A stretch of DNA of 64,000 nucleotides, taken from positions 1,519,501-1,583,500 of the forward strand of contig NZ_CP081966.1 of NCBI RefSeq assembly GCF_019823065.1, read 5' to 3'. The translations under genes and the position numbers were made by a program. This document shows positions 1-9,680 of this stretch, piece after piece (position 1 is the stretch's first letter; the number at the start of each line of letters is the position of its first letter). The notes beneath the pieces are model-generated. The model was not told where the DNA came from, made no database searches, and worked only from the letters and a program-made list of their open reading frames with translations. The stretch is from Pseudomonas mosselii. GTDB lineage: Bacteria > Pseudomonadota > Gammaproteobacteria > Pseudomonadales > Pseudomonadaceae.

Positions 1-5
1 TGCCT

Positions 6-419
6 GTGCTGGCCGACAGCATTCTCGAACGCGGCATGGCCCTGATCGGCACCCGCTACCGCTTCGGCGGCACCTCCGAGAAGTCCGGCTTCGACTGCAG
101 CGGTTTCATCGGCTACCTGTTCCGCGAAGAGGCGGGCATGAACCTGCCGCGCTCGACCCGCGAGATGATCAACGTCGACGCGCCCAAGGTCGCCCGTAAC
201 AAGCTCAAGCCCGGCGACCTGCTGTTCTTCAGCACCAACGGCCGTGGCCGCGTGAGCCATGCCGGCATCTACCTGGGTGACAACCAGTTCATCCACTCCA
301 GCAGCCGCCGCAGCGGTGGTGTGCGTATCGACAGCCTGGGCGATCGCTATTGGAGCAAGACCTTCATCGAGGCCAAACGCGCGCTCGCCATGGCGCCGAC
401 CACGATCTCGCGCAATTGA
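6..419 (+). CDS. NlpC/P60 cell-wall peptidase, 5' end outside window
   Basis: C-terminal catalytic part of an NlpC/P60 papain-like peptidase, which cleaves peptide bonds in peptidoglycan stems. Visible are the catalytic Cys in FDCSGF, the His in SHAGIYLG and the polar third residue near FIHSS. It resembles the next gene over the whole domain. The domain starts right at the window edge, so the N-terminus (normally a signal peptide and linker) is very probably cut off; the GTG at position 6 is only the first in-window start. The gene ends TGA and is followed by a strong hairpin. The substrate bond cannot be told from sequence. Confidence 0.85.
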   Translation: MLADSILERGMALIGTRYRFGGTSEKSGFDCSGFIGYLFREEAGMNLPRSTREMINVDAPKVARNKLKPGDLLFFSTNGRGRVSHAGIYLGDNQFIHSSSRRSGGVRIDSLGDRYWSKTFIEAKRALAMAPTTISRN

Positions 420-443
420 TTTGATATCAAAATGCTGTAACCT

Positions 444-480
444 CGCACGGCGGCGTAGCTGAAAAGCTCGCCGCCGTGCG
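444..480 (+). terminator. Stem-loop after first NlpC/P60 gene
   Basis: A 12-base arm (CGCACGGCGGCG) pairs with its complement across a loop that itself holds AGCT/AGCT. The stem is very GC-rich but is followed by CATTTAC rather than a clean T-run, so it could be a weak terminator or an mRNA-end stabiliser. It separates two paralogous peptidase genes. Confidence 0.5.
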
Positions 481-565
481 CATTTACAGAAAGCGTCTAA
501 TCTAAATTCTCAACTCTTTTTACCTTCGGCCGTGGCCGTCGGATTTTCGACAGGACGTTCGCATC

Positions 566-1099
566 ATGGCGATGTTGGCGCGCTTCGCATTCTTTTCCCT
601 GGTGGCCCTGCTTGCGGCCTGCTCCAGCCGTGCACCTGCGCCGGCGCCCACGCCCAAACAGCCGATGGTGTTCAATCAGGCGCCTTCGTCGCCTGCGGCC
701 GACGATGTATTGTTTCGCGCCATCGGCCTGGTGGGCACACCGTATCGCTGGGGTGGCAATACACCGGATGCCGGGTTCGATTGCAGCGGCCTGATCGGCT
801 ATGTCTACCGTGATGCGGCGGGTATCAGTCTGCCACGCTCGACTCGCGAGATGATCGTCATGCGCGCGCCAAATGTGGATATCAATTCGCTGCAGTCGGG
901 TGATCTGGTGTTCTTTGCCACCAGCGGCGGGTCGCAGGTCAGCCATGCCGGCATCTACGTCGGTGAAGGGCGCTTCGTGCATGCACCGTCGACGGGCGGC
1001 ACCGTGCGCCTGGACTACCTGTCCAACAGCTACTGGGCCAAGGCCTACCTCCAGGCCAAACGGGTGCTGCCGCCGGGGCATCTGGCGCAGAATCCCTGA
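566..1099 (+). CDS. NlpC/P60 family lipoprotein endopeptidase
   Basis: A 177-residue predicted outer-membrane-anchored peptidoglycan endopeptidase of the NlpC/P60 (Spr/MepS-like) family. The N-terminus has a lipoprotein signal with lipobox LAAC (Cys at about residue 19), then a Pro/Ala-rich tether, then the catalytic domain with FDCSGL (nucleophile Cys), SHAGIYVG (His) and FVHAPS. Length is normal for the family. It is clearly paralogous to the upstream gene, sharing long identical stretches such as LPRSTREMI. Enzymes of this type trim cross-links or stem peptides during wall growth; the exact bond is not predictable here. Confidence 0.9.
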   Translation: MAMLARFAFFSLVALLAACSSRAPAPAPTPKQPMVFNQAPSSPAADDVLFRAIGLVGTPYRWGGNTPDAGFDCSGLIGYVYRDAAGISLPRSTREMIVMRAPNVDINSLQSGDLVFFATSGGSQVSHAGIYVGEGRFVHAPSTGGTVRLDYLSNSYWAKAYLQAKRVLPPGHLAQNP

Positions 1100-1152
1100 T
1101 ACCTACCGGCGCGGGCAGGGTATGAACTTGGTCCAGTATTGCCTGGCTGGCA

Positions 1153-1731
1153 TCAAGCCTGTTTGAGCAGAAGCGCCACTCCGGGATAGTACTGCCCCAG
1201 TTCGTTGTGCAGCTTGCGGTAGGCATACGGGAAGTACCAGGCAAGCGCACAGGCCGTGTGCTTCTGCAGATCGTCCACCAGGTCCTGCAGTTCCTCGGGG
1301 CTGGCATGCTGGCCGGCCTTCCACGGTGTGACGAACAGTGCCCCGGCCTTGAGTTGGCTGCCATACGCGATCGGCTTGGCCAGGGCGGCGGTTTCCTGCA
1401 GGGCCGCTGTCAGGTCGAGGCGAGCGATGCGCGGCCAGCGCTGGCCAGCGTGCAGGTACAGCGACTCCTCGGCGCTGCTGATCGACAGGTCGCAGCGCCC
1501 GTCGCGCTCGCCCTCGTCGCGCTGTTTCTTGCTCATGTGCCGTTCCAGCGCCACCAACTCACCCTGCCAGGCGGCAGCGGCGAGCAGGCCGACGTTGCTG
1601 GCTGTGCCGTGCCAGTAGGGCGCCTCGTTGTCGCCCTGCAACTGGTTGAAGCGGTCGATGCAGTCGACCCAGCGCTCGAGGGCCGGGCGCAGGAACTCCA
1701 GGCGCGGGTTGTTGATCATCAGGCCTTGCAT
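1153..1731 (-). CDS. Conserved hypothetical protein (192 aa)
   Basis: I do not recognise a named family. The product is a soluble-looking 192-residue protein with no signal peptide or membrane segment; it is mixed helical, with several Trp/Tyr residues and a central ISSAEESLYLHAGQRWPR segment. The start is supported by an AAGGAG ribosome site eight bases before ATG. It is transcribed toward the NlpC/P60 lipoprotein gene and away from the cobalamin riboswitch, so it is not part of the B12 operon. Codon use is typical of the neighbourhood, which argues that it is a real gene. Confidence 0.75.
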   Translation of the reverse strand: MQGLMINNPRLEFLRPALERWVDCIDRFNQLQGDNEAPYWHGTASNVGLLAAAAWQGELVALERHMSKKQRDEGERDGRCDLSISSAEESLYLHAGQRWPRIARLDLTAALQETAALAKPIAYGSQLKAGALFVTPWKAGQHASPEELQDLVDDLQKHTACALAWYFPYAYRKLHNELGQYYPGVALLLKQA

Positions 1732-1889
1732 GCTGCGCTCTCCTTGTCATTGTGATCCGGGTCGGCCGGGTGATGGCTATGTGATATCACTGCTCTGAGT
1801 GTGGCACAAGCTGGTGAATCGGCCATTGATCCAGGCCAGATCGGCCCTCGCTCGATTGACGCTCCCGGTGCAACCCTCTAACCTTCGCG

Positions 1890-2095
1890 GCGTGCTTCAG
1901 GTGCCCCGCGAGCTGCGGTTCGGCAGGGTGAAACTGGGAAGCCGGTGGGCGCCAGTAGGCGCGAGTCCGGCGCTGCCCCCGCAACGGTAGATGAGTCGAC
2001 GGCTACGCAAGGCCACTGGATGTCCATGTCCGGGAAGGCGCGTAGCCAGGGCCTGCGCCCGCTCATGAGCCCGGAGACCGGCCTGTCACTGCCAA
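1890..2095 (+). promoter_or_regulatory. Cobalamin (AdoCbl) riboswitch
   Basis: The leader of the cob operon contains the conserved parts of the cobalamin riboswitch in order: a 5' element ending AAACTGGGAAGCCGGTG, the core GCTGCCCCCGCAACGGTA, a paired arm region, the B12-box core GCCACTG (about 2011), and AGCCCGGAGACCGGCCTG. The limits are approximate (about 20 nt each side). It ends some 120 nt before the cobO start. In this class, ligand binding usually hides the ribosome site or favours termination, so high B12 should switch off the whole downstream operon. No separate B12 repressor is seen. Confidence 0.93.
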
Positions 2096-2213
2096 ACGGC
2101 ATCACGGAGGGTGATGCGCGGTGCGATGTGGCCCTTGCCATGCCTCCTGCGCGCTCCTCGTCTGCCTGCCTTTTACCTGTCGCCGCCGCTGCGACAGCCT
2201 GCGGAGACCCCTG

Positions 2214-2825
2214 ATGAGCGAATCCATCGAACGCGACGAACGTCACCTGGCGCGCATGCAGCGCAAGAAGGCGATCATCGACGAGCGCATCGCCAATTCC
2301 CCCAATGAATGCGGCCTGCTGCTGGTGCTGACCGGCAACGGCAAGGGCAAGAGCAGCTCGGCCTTCGGCATGCTTGCCCGCGCCCTTGGCCATGGCATGC
2401 AGTGCGGCGTGGTGCAGTTCATCAAAGGCCGCAACAGCACCGGCGAGGAGCTGTTTTTCCGCCGATTTCCCGAGCAGGTGCGTTATCACGTGATGGGCGA
2501 GGGTTTTACCTGGGAAACCCAGGACCGCCAGCGCGACATCGCCGCTGCCGAGGCCGCCTGGGCGGTGTCGCGGCAGTTGCTGCAGGACCCCTCTATCCAG
2601 TTCGTCGTGCTCGATGAGCTGAACATCGCCCTCAAGCACGGCTACCTGGACCTCGACCAGGTGCTATCGGATATCCAGGCGCGTCCGCCGATGCAGCATG
2701 TGATCGTCACGGGGCGCGCTGCCAAGCCGGAGATGATCGAACTGGCTGACACCGTCACCGAGATGGGCATGCTCAAGCACGCCTTCCAGGCCGGTATCCG
2801 CGCGCAGAAGGGCGTCGAACTGTGA
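2214..2825 (+). CDS. cobO: Cob(I)yrinic acid a,c-diamide adenosyltransferase
   Basis: A CobO/BtuR/CobA-type adenosyltransferase (203 aa) that attaches the 5'-deoxyadenosyl group from ATP to the Co(I) corrinoid. The P-loop GNGKGKSS lies at residues 41-48, the usual position, and the C-terminal MGMLKHAFQAGIRAQKGVE tail is typical of the family. I chose the ATG at 2214, preceded by GGAG, over longer in-frame starts because family members begin about here. It is the first gene of the cobalamin operon behind the riboswitch. The stop overlaps the GTG start of cobB, suggesting translational coupling. Confidence 0.95.
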   Translation: MSESIERDERHLARMQRKKAIIDERIANSPNECGLLLVLTGNGKGKSSSAFGMLARALGHGMQCGVVQFIKGRNSTGEELFFRRFPEQVRYHVMGEGFTWETQDRQRDIAAAEAAWAVSRQLLQDPSIQFVVLDELNIALKHGYLDLDQVLSDIQARPPMQHVIVTGRAAKPEMIELADTVTEMGMLKHAFQAGIRAQKGVEL

Positions 2826-4117
2826 GTGAGTCGCGCCAGTGTCCCGCCGTGCTGATCGCGGCCCCGGCCTCGGGCCAGGGCAAGACCACGGTCACTGCCG
2901 CCCTGGCCCGCCTGCACCGCAACCTCGGGCGCACGGTGCGGGTGTTCAAGTGCGGGCCTGACTTTCTCGACCCGATGATCCTCGAGCGCGCCAGCGGTGC
3001 ACCGGTCTACCAGCTCGACCTGTGGATGATCGGCGCCGAGGAGAGTCGCCGCCTGTTGTGGGAAGCGGCGGGCGAGGCCGACCTGATCCTGATCGAGGGC
3101 GTGATGGGCCTGTTCGACGGCACGCCGTCGAGCGCCGACCTGGCGCGCCACTTCGGCGTGCCGGTGTTGGCGGTGATCGACGGCACGGCCATGGCCCAGA
3201 CCTTTGGTGCCTTGGCTCTAGGCCTGGCGCGCTACCAGCCCGACCTGCCGTTCGCCGGGGTGCTGGCCAACCGGGTCGGCAGCCTGCGTCATGCGCAACT
3301 GCTCGAAGGCAGCCTGACCGAAGGCCTGCGCTGGTACGGCGGGTTGTCCCGCGAGCGCGGCATCGAGCTGCCCAGCCGTCACCTTGGCCTGGTCCAGGCC
3401 AGCGAGTTGAACGACCTGGATGCACGCCTGGATGCCGCCGCCGAAGCCCTGGGCGCCAGTTGCGATGCCGCGCTGCCGCCACCGGTCCGTTTTGCCGAGC
3501 CTGAGCCTGTGAATGTGACTGCGTCGCTGGCCGGGGCGCGCATCGGTGTGGCCCGCGATGAGGCCTTCGCCTTCACCTATGGCGCCAATCTTGACCTCCT
3601 GCGTGGCCTCGGTGCGCACCTGGAATTCTTCTCGCCGGTGCATGACCGCGAGCTACCCGTGGTGGACAGTCTCTACCTGCCCGGCGGCTACCCCGAACTG
3701 CATCACCAGGCGCTGGCCGCCAACGCGCCGATGCTGGAAGCGATCCGCGCCCATCATGCCGCCGGCAAGCCGTTGCTGGCCGAGTGCGGCGGCATGCTCT
3801 ACCTGCTCGACGCGCTGACCGACGTGGCGGGCGAGCGCGCCACGCTGCTGGGCCTGCTGCCGGGCGAGGCGACCATGCAGAAGCGCCTGGCGGCCCTGGC
3901 CCTGCAGGCGGTCGAACTACCCGAAGGCACCCTGCGAGGCCACACCTACCACCACTCGCTGACCAGCACGGAGCTTGCGCCGATCGCCCGCGGCCAGAGC
4001 CCCAACGGCGGTCGGGGCAACGAGGCGGTCTATCGTCTGGGGCGTCTGACCGCCTCCTACGTGCACTTCTACTTCCCCTCCAACCCCGACGCGGCGGCGG
4101 CGCTGCTGCGACCATGA
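2822..4117 (+). CDS. cobB: Cobyrinic acid a,c-diamide synthase
   Basis: A 431-residue CobB/CbiA-type glutamine-dependent amidase that converts (hydrogeno)byrinic acid to the a,c-diamide using ATP and glutamine. The N-terminal ATP-binding domain carries ASGQGKTT (residues 16-23), and VFKCGPDFLDP and EGVMGLFDG are family signatures. The C-terminal class-I amidotransferase-like domain has the catalytic Cys322 in AECGGM and a late HTYHHS segment. The start is a GTG overlapping the cobO stop (GTGA), so translation is probably coupled. Length is normal. The aerobic or anaerobic nature of the substrate cannot be decided from this gene alone. Confidence 0.95.
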   Translation: MSESRQCPAVLIAAPASGQGKTTVTAALARLHRNLGRTVRVFKCGPDFLDPMILERASGAPVYQLDLWMIGAEESRRLLWEAAGEADLILIEGVMGLFDGTPSSADLARHFGVPVLAVIDGTAMAQTFGALALGLARYQPDLPFAGVLANRVGSLRHAQLLEGSLTEGLRWYGGLSRERGIELPSRHLGLVQASELNDLDARLDAAAEALGASCDAALPPPVRFAEPEPVNVTASLAGARIGVARDEAFAFTYGANLDLLRGLGAHLEFFSPVHDRELPVVDSLYLPGGYPELHHQALAANAPMLEAIRAHHAAGKPLLAECGGMLYLLDALTDVAGERATLLGLLPGEATMQKRLAALALQAVELPEGTLRGHTYHHSLTSTELAPIARGQSPNGGRGNEAVYRLGRLTASYVHFYFPSNPDAAAALLRP

Positions 4118-4764
4118 GCCGACACGCCTACAGCGAAGCCGAACGCCAGGCCATCTACCGGGCCATTGGCGAACGCCGCGACATGCGCCATTTTGCCGGG
4201 GGCGAGGTGGCCCCCGAGTTGCTCGGACGCCTGCTCGCCGCCGCCCACCAGGCGCCCAGCGTGGGCCTGATGCAGCCGTGGCGGTTCATCCGTATCAGCC
4301 AGCGTGCCTTGCGCGAGCGGATCCAGGCGCTGGTGGAGCAGGAGCGGGTGCGCACCGCCGAGGCCCTGGGCGAGCGCTCCGATGAATTCATGAAGCTCAA
4401 GGTCGAAGGCATCAACGACTGCGCCGAAGTGCTGGTGGCCGCGTTGATGGACAAGCGCGAGGCGCATGTCTTCGGCCGCCGCACCCTGCCCGAGATGGAC
4501 CTGGCCTCGCTGGCCTGCGCCATCCAGAACCTGTGGCTGGCGGCACGCGCCGAAGGGTTGGGCATGGGCTGGGTATCGCTGTTCGACCCCGAGGCCCTGG
4601 CCGAACTGCTGGGCATGCCCGCGGGCGCCAAGCCCATGGCGGTGCTGTGCCTGGGGCCGGTGACCGAGTTCTATCCGGCGCCGATGCTGGTGCTGGAAGA
4701 CTGGGCCGAACAGCGGCCCTTGAGCGAGATGCTGTACGAGAACCATTGGGGAGAGCGTCCATGA
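4114..4764 (+). CDS. bluB: 5,6-dimethylbenzimidazole synthase
   Basis: BluB, a nitroreductase-fold enzyme (216 aa) that uses oxygen to break reduced FMN into 5,6-dimethylbenzimidazole (DMB), the lower ligand of B12. The family signatures RRDMRHF near the N-terminus (FMN phosphate contact), [14 protein letters not shown] and the C-terminal NHWG are visible. The ATG overlaps the cobB stop (ATGA). Its place inside the operon means DMB supply is co-controlled with its use by CobT four genes later. The reaction requires oxygen, consistent with an aerobic organism. Confidence 0.95.
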   Translation: MSRHAYSEAERQAIYRAIGERRDMRHFAGGEVAPELLGRLLAAAHQAPSVGLMQPWRFIRISQRALRERIQALVEQERVRTAEALGERSDEFMKLKVEGINDCAEVLVAALMDKREAHVFGRRTLPEMDLASLACAIQNLWLAARAEGLGMGWVSLFDPEALAELLGMPAGAKPMAVLCLGPVTEFYPAPMLVLEDWAEQRPLSEMLYENHWGERP

Positions 4765-5669
4765 GCGTGGCCTTGCTGACCGTGGCGGGCGTGGCCCTGG
4801 ATGCGCTGCTGGGCGAGCCGCGCCGGCGTCATCCGCTGGTGGGCTTCGGCAACTTCGCCTCGCGCCTGGAGCAACGTTTCAACGCCGGTGGGCGCGGCTG
4901 GCGCAGCCATGGCGTCACCGCGTGGTTCCTGGCGGTGGTGCCGCTGACCCTGCTGGCGCTGATCCTGTCCTGGCTGCCGTACATCGGCTGGCTGGTGGAT
5001 GTGCTTGCGCTGTACTGCGCCCTGGGCCTGCGCAGCCTGGGCGAGCATGTGCTGCCGGTGGCCCAGGCCTTGCGCCAGGGGGACCTGGCCGAGGCGCGGC
5101 GGCGTGTCGGTTGCCTGGTCAGCCGCGAAACCCGCGAGCTGGACGAGCCCGCCGTGGCCCGGGCGGCCACCGAGTCGGTGTTGGAAAACGGCAGCGACGC
5201 GGTGTTTGCCGCGCTGTTCTGGTTTGTCGTGGCCGGTGCGCCGGGGGTGGTGCTGTACCGCCTGAGCAATACCCTGGATGCCATGTGGGGCTATCGCAAC
5301 GAGCGCTTCGAACGCTTCGGCTGGTGCGCGGCGCGCATCGACGATGGGCTGAACTATATTCCCGCCAGGCTGGTGGCGCTGACCTATGCGCTGCTGGGCA
5401 AGACCCGCCTGGCCCTGGCCTGCTGGCGCAACCAGGCGCCGCTGTGGGATAGCCCCAACGCCGGCCCGGTGATGGCCGCGGGTGCCGGCGCGCTGGGCGT
5501 GGAGCTGGGCGGCCCGGCGGTGTATCACGGCGAGCTGCATGAACGACCGCGCCTGGGTGAGGGGCCGATGGCCGACGCCCAGGCCATCGAGCGCGGCTGG
5601 AGCCTGGTGCAGCGCGGCGTGTGGTTGTGGGTGCTGTTGATCTGCGTGGGAGCCTATCTGAATGCTTGA
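4761..5669 (+). CDS. cobD: Adenosylcobinamide-phosphate synthase (membrane)
   Basis: CobD/CbiB family (302 aa), the integral membrane protein that joins an aminopropanol (phosphate) side chain to adenosylcobyric acid. The N-terminal signature [17 protein letters not shown], the central [19 protein letters not shown] and [11 protein letters not shown], and several hydrophobic helices (about residues 50-85, 150-170, 280-302) fit the family. The start ATG overlaps the bluB stop by 4 nt. It is followed by the PLP enzyme that makes the aminopropanol phosphate substrate, so consecutive steps are adjacent. The name cobD here follows the Pseudomonas/CobD convention, not the Salmonella one. Confidence 0.94.
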   Translation: MSVALLTVAGVALDALLGEPRRRHPLVGFGNFASRLEQRFNAGGRGWRSHGVTAWFLAVVPLTLLALILSWLPYIGWLVDVLALYCALGLRSLGEHVLPVAQALRQGDLAEARRRVGCLVSRETRELDEPAVARAATESVLENGSDAVFAALFWFVVAGAPGVVLYRLSNTLDAMWGYRNERFERFGWCAARIDDGLNYIPARLVALTYALLGKTRLALACWRNQAPLWDSPNAGPVMAAGAGALGVELGGPAVYHGELHERPRLGEGPMADAQAIERGWSLVQRGVWLWVLLICVGAYLNA

Positions 5670-6654
5670 ACACGGTGGCCGCCTGCTGCGGGCGGTGAAA
5701 CAGTACGCCATTCCACGGGAGCAGTGGCTCGACCTGTCCAGCGGTATCGCGCCATGGTCCTATCCGATACCGCCGATTCCGCTGGAGGCCTGGGCCCGTC
5801 TGCCGGAGACCGAAGACGGCCTGGAGACGGCGGCGCGAAAGTATTATGGCGCGCAGCCGTTGCTGGCGGTGGCCGGCTCCCAGGCGGCGATCCAGGCCTT
5901 GCCGCACCTGCGCCCGAGCGGGCGGGTCGGGGTCCTGTCGCCGTGCTATGCCGAGCATCCGCATGCCTGGGCACGGGCAGGGCACACGTTGGTCGAACTG
6001 GACGAGACCGAGGTCGAGGACGTGCTCGACAGTCTTGACGTCCTGGTGCTGGTCAACCCCAACAATCCCACCGGCCGTCGGGTAACCCGCGAACGCCTGC
6101 TGGCCTGGCATGCGCGTCTGGCCGAGCGCGGTGGCTGGCTGCTGGTGGACGAAGCCTTCATGGACAATACGCCCGAACACAGCGTGGTCGAGCAGGCCGG
6201 GCAACCTGGCCTGATCGTGTTGCGCTCGTTCGGCAAGTTCTTCGGCCTGGCCGGTGTGCGGTTGGGCTTCGTCGTCGCTCAGACGGATGTGCTGCGACGT
6301 CTGGACGAGGCACTCGGGCCCTGGGCCGTCAGCGGCCCGACCCGAGTGCTGGGGCAGGCCTGTTTCGCCGACGACGCGGCGCACCTGGCGCAGATTGCCC
6401 GTTGCGCCCAGGCCAGCCAGCGCCTGGCCTCGTTGCTCGACGGCGCGGGCCTGCCACCCAGTGGCGGCTGCGACCTGTTCCAGTACGTGCGTGATGAGCG
6501 CGCCGCGCACCTGCATGACTTTCTCGCCCGCCGCGGCATTCTGGTGCGCCTGTTCGATCAGCCGCCCGCGCTGCGTTTCGGCCTGCCCGCCACGGCCGCC
6601 GACGAACAACGCCTGGCCCAGGCCCTGGCGGACTACCAGAAGGAATCGGCATGA
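5662..6654 (+). CDS. cobC: Threonine-phosphate decarboxylase
   Basis: A PLP-dependent class-I aminotransferase-fold enzyme (330 aa) of the CobC/CobD type that decarboxylates L-threonine O-3-phosphate to (R)-1-aminopropan-2-yl phosphate, the B12 linker. Visible are VNPNNPTGR (substrate/PLP contacts), DEAFMDN (PLP-pyridine Asp) and [10 protein letters not shown], with the Schiff-base lysine at Lys192. It overlaps the preceding gene by 8 nt and the next by 4 nt, consistent with one tightly packed operon. Histidinol-phosphate aminotransferase has a similar fold, but operon context and the GKFFGLAG motif favour CobC. Confidence 0.93.
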   Translation: MLEHGGRLLRAVKQYAIPREQWLDLSSGIAPWSYPIPPIPLEAWARLPETEDGLETAARKYYGAQPLLAVAGSQAAIQALPHLRPSGRVGVLSPCYAEHPHAWARAGHTLVELDETEVEDVLDSLDVLVLVNPNNPTGRRVTRERLLAWHARLAERGGWLLVDEAFMDNTPEHSVVEQAGQPGLIVLRSFGKFFGLAGVRLGFVVAQTDVLRRLDEALGPWAVSGPTRVLGQACFADDAAHLAQIARCAQASQRLASLLDGAGLPPSGGCDLFQYVRDERAAHLHDFLARRGILVRLFDQPPALRFGLPATAADEQRLAQALADYQKESA

Positions 6655-8105
6655 CCACCCTCATGGTGCAAGGCACCACCTCCGATGCCGGCAAGAGCAC
6701 GCTGGTGACCGCCCTGTGCCGCTGGCTGCTGCGCCAGGGCATCGCCGTGGTGCCGTTCAAGCCGCAGAACATGGCGCTCAACAGCGCCGTGACCGCCGAC
6801 GGTGGCGAGATCGGCCGCGCCCAGGCGGTGCAGGCCCAGGCCTGCCGGCTGGCGCCGCACACCGACATGAACCCGGTGCTGCTCAAGCCCAACAGCGACA
6901 CCGGCGCCCAGGTGATCGTCCATGGCCGTGCGGTGACCAGCATGAACGCCGTCGCCTACCACGACTACAAGGCCATCGCCATGCAGGCGGTGCTGGCGTC
7001 CCACGAGCGCCTGAGCGAAGCCTACCCGGTGGTGATGGTCGAAGGCGCCGGCTCCCCGGCGGAGATCAACCTGCGTGCCGGCGACATCGCCAACATGGGC
7101 TTCGCCGAGGCGGTCGACTGCCCGGTGATCCTGGTGGCCGACATCAACCGCGGCGGCGTGTTCGCCCACCTGGTCGGCACCCTGGAACTGCTGTCGGCGA
7201 GCGAGCAGGCGCGGGTCAAGGGCTTTGTCATCAACCGTTTCCGTGGCGACATTGCCTTGCTGCAACCGGGCCTGGACTGGCTGGAGCAGCGCACCGGCAA
7301 GCCGGTGCTGGGCGTGTTGCCCTATGTCACCGACCTGCACCTGGAGGCCGAGGACGGGATCGATACCCGCCAGGGGGCGAAGGGCGAGCGCGTGCTCAAG
7401 GTGATCGTTCCGGTGCTGCCGCGAATCAGCAACCACACCGACTTCGACCCGCTACGCCTGCATCCGCAGGTGGACCTGCAGTTCATCGGCCCTGGCCAGC
7501 CGATCCCAGCCGCCGACCTGATCATCCTGCCCGGCTCCAAGAGCGTGCGCGGCGACCTGGCGCAACTGCGCGAGCGTGGCTGGGATACCGCCATCGCCCG
7601 GCACCTGCGCTACGGCGGCAAGCTCATCGGCATCTGCGGTGGCCTGCAGATGCTCGGCGAGCAGGTGCATGATCCACTGGGCCTGGAAGGGCCCGCCGGC
7701 TCCAGTGCGGGCCTCGGCCTGCTGGCCTACAGCACCGTGCTGGAGGCCGAGAAGCAGCTGCGCAACGTGGCCGGCACGCTCGATCTCGAGCAGGTTCCGG
7801 TGTCGGGTTACGAGATCCATGCCGGGGTTACCCACGGTCCGGCGCTGGAGCGTCCGGCGGTGCTACTGGCCGATGGCCGCGCCGACGGGGCCATCAGTGC
7901 CGACGGGCAGATCCTCGCCACCTACCTGCATGGCCTGTTCGAGGGCACCCAGTCGTGCGCCGCGCTGCTGCGCTGGGCGGGTCTGGCCGATGTGCAGGCC
8001 ATCGACTACGAGGCCCTGCGCGAACGCGATATCGAGCGCCTGGCCGACCTGGTCGAGCAGCACCTGGACACCGCGCGTCTGCGCCAACTGTGTGGAGTCG
8101 TCTGA
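6651..8105 (+). CDS. cobQ: Adenosylcobyric acid synthase (glutamine-hydrolysing)
   Basis: CobQ/CbiP (484 aa) amidates side chains b, d, e and g of adenosylcobyrinic a,c-diamide using ATP and glutamine. The N-terminal [15 protein letters not shown] carries the ATP-binding loop, KPQNMALNS is a family marker, and the C-terminal glutaminase-like domain has Cys329 in GICGGLQML and the late histidine in TYLHGLFE. Length is exactly as expected. It overlaps the threonine-phosphate decarboxylase gene by 4 nt, with the cobP start 1 nt after its stop. Confidence 0.96.
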   Translation: MTTLMVQGTTSDAGKSTLVTALCRWLLRQGIAVVPFKPQNMALNSAVTADGGEIGRAQAVQAQACRLAPHTDMNPVLLKPNSDTGAQVIVHGRAVTSMNAVAYHDYKAIAMQAVLASHERLSEAYPVVMVEGAGSPAEINLRAGDIANMGFAEAVDCPVILVADINRGGVFAHLVGTLELLSASEQARVKGFVINRFRGDIALLQPGLDWLEQRTGKPVLGVLPYVTDLHLEAEDGIDTRQGAKGERVLKVIVPVLPRISNHTDFDPLRLHPQVDLQFIGPGQPIPAADLIILPGSKSVRGDLAQLRERGWDTAIARHLRYGGKLIGICGGLQMLGEQVHDPLGLEGPAGSSAGLGLLAYSTVLEAEKQLRNVAGTLDLEQVPVSGYEIHAGVTHGPALERPAVLLADGRADGAISADGQILATYLHGLFEGTQSCAALLRWAGLADVQAIDYEALRERDIERLADLVEQHLDTARLRQLCGVV

Positions 8106-8106
8106 C

Positions 8107-8628
8107 ATGCGCAGCCTGATCCTCGGCGGCGCCCGTTCGGGCAAGAGCCGCCTGGCCGAGCAACTGGCCGAGACCAGCGGCCTGCCGGTGACCTATATCG
8201 CCACCAGCCAGCCGCTGGATGGCGAGATGAATGAACGCGTGCGTCTGCACCGCGAGCGCCGTCCGGCCCATTGGGGGCTGGTGGAGGAACCCCTGGCGCT
8301 GGCTGATGTGCTGTACGCCGAAGCCGCCGAAGGGCGCTGCCTGCTGGTGGACTGCCTGACCCTGTGGCTGACCAATCTGCTGATGCTCGAGGATGACCTG
8401 CGCCTGGCGCAGGAGCGCGATGCGCTGCTCGATTGCCTGGAACAGCTGCCGGGCACCCTTGTCCTGGTCAGCAACGAAACCGGCCTGGGCGTGGTGCCCA
8501 TGGGCGAACTGACCCGTCGCTACGTCGACCTGGCGGGCACGCTGCACCAGGCCGTGGCCGAGCGCTGCCAACGCGTGGTGCTGACTGTCGCTGGTCTCCC
8601 TCTCATGCTCAAAGGACCTGCCCTATGA
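8107..8628 (+). CDS. cobP: Adenosylcobinamide kinase/guanylyltransferase
   Basis: CobP/CobU (173 aa) is a bifunctional enzyme that phosphorylates adenosylcobinamide and then transfers GMP to give AdoCbi-GDP. The P-loop GGARSGKS is at residues 7-14. The His in VRLHRERRP is positioned like the guanylylated His of the family, and [11 protein letters not shown] plus [10 protein letters not shown] are diagnostic. The start ATG lies 1 nt after cobQ, and the gene overlaps cobT by 4 nt. It works immediately before CobS/CobT in nucleotide-loop assembly. Confidence 0.95.
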   Translation: MRSLILGGARSGKSRLAEQLAETSGLPVTYIATSQPLDGEMNERVRLHRERRPAHWGLVEEPLALADVLYAEAAEGRCLLVDCLTLWLTNLLMLEDDLRLAQERDALLDCLEQLPGTLVLVSNETGLGVVPMGELTRRYVDLAGTLHQAVAERCQRVVLTVAGLPLMLKGPAL

Positions 8629-9680
8629 CCCAGATGTGGTGGCGTGACGCCTGCCAACCCCTCGACACCGCCGCCATGGACCAGGCCCGCGCTCGTCAGC
8701 AGCAGCTGACCAAACCGGCCGGCTCCCTCGGCCAACTCGAAGGCCTGGCGATACGCCTGGCCGGCCTGCAAGGGCGCGAGCGTCCCAGCCTGGAGCGGAT
8801 CGCCATCACGATCTTCGCCGGCGACCATGGCGTGGTGGAGGAGGGCATCTCTGCCTACCCGCAGGCGGTGACCGGACAGATGCTGCGCAATTTCGTCGGC
8901 GGTGGCGCGGCGATCAGCGTGCTGGCGCGCCAGCTGGACGCAGACCTTGAGGTGGTCGACCTCGGTACCATCGACCCGACGCTGCAACTGCCCGGTGTCC
9001 ATCACCTGAGTCTTGGGCCTGGCACGGCCAACTTCGCCTGTCAGCCGGCGATGAGCGATGCGCAACTGGCTGCGGCGCTGCAGGCCGGACGCGACAGCGC
9101 CCTGCGCGCACTCGACAACGGCGCTCAGCTGTTCATCGGCGGGGAAATGGGCATCGGCAACACCACCGCGGCGGCGGCGCTGGCCAGCACGTTGCTGGGC
9201 TGCCCGGCGCGTGAGCTGAGCGGCCCGGGCACCGGCCTGGACAGCGCCGGCGTGCGGCACAAGGCCGAAGTGATCGAGCGCGCCCTGGTGCTGCACGGTC
9301 TGCGCGCCGACCAGCCGTTGCAGGCGCTGGCCTGTGTCGGCGGCTTCGAGATCGCCGCGCTGGCCGGCGCCTACTTGGCGTGCGCCCAGCATGGCGTGGC
9401 GGTACTGGTCGATGGTTTCATCTGCAGTGTCGCCGCCCTGGTGGCGGTACGCCTCAATCCACAGTGCCGCCCCTGGCTGCTGTTCGCCCACCAGGGCGCC
9501 GAGCCGGGGCACAAGGCCTTGCTGGCGGCCCTCGAAGCCGAGCCGCTGCTGACCCTGGGCTTGCGCCTGGGCGAGGGCAGCGGTGCGGCGCTGGCGGTGC
9601 CGCTGATCCGCCTGGCCTGCGCGCTGCATGGGCAAATGGCGACCTTCGCCGAGGCGGCGGTTGCGGATCGCCCGGCATGA
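8625..9680 (+). CDS. cobT: Nicotinate-nucleotide:DMB phosphoribosyltransferase
   Basis: CobT (351 aa) transfers phosphoribose from nicotinate mononucleotide to DMB, giving alpha-ribazole 5'-phosphate. Family signatures seen are [12 protein letters not shown] near the N-terminus, [30 protein letters not shown], and HQGAEPGH with the presumed catalytic Glu293 near the C-terminus. The ATG overlaps the cobP stop. It uses the product of BluB from the same operon, and its own product is used by CobS two genes downstream after dephosphorylation. Confidence 0.96.
   Translation: MTQMWWRDACQPLDTAAMDQARARQQQLTKPAGSLGQLEGLAIRLAGLQGRERPSLERIAITIFAGDHGVVEEGISAYPQAVTGQMLRNFVGGGAAISVLARQLDADLEVVDLGTIDPTLQLPGVHHLSLGPGTANFACQPAMSDAQLAAALQAGRDSALRALDNGAQLFIGGEMGIGNTTAAAALASTLLGCPARELSGPGTGLDSAGVRHKAEVIERALVLHGLRADQPLQALACVGGFEIAALAGAYLACAQHGVAVLVDGFICSVAALVAVRLNPQCRPWLLFAHQGAEPGHKALLAALEAEPLLTLGLRLGEGSGAALAVPLIRLACALHGQMATFAEAAVADRPA

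Noticed and set aside
5119..6609. 496-codon minus-strand frame opposite cobD/cobC
   Set aside because: Antisense shadow; the plus-strand genes have conserved catalytic motifs and tight operon spacing.
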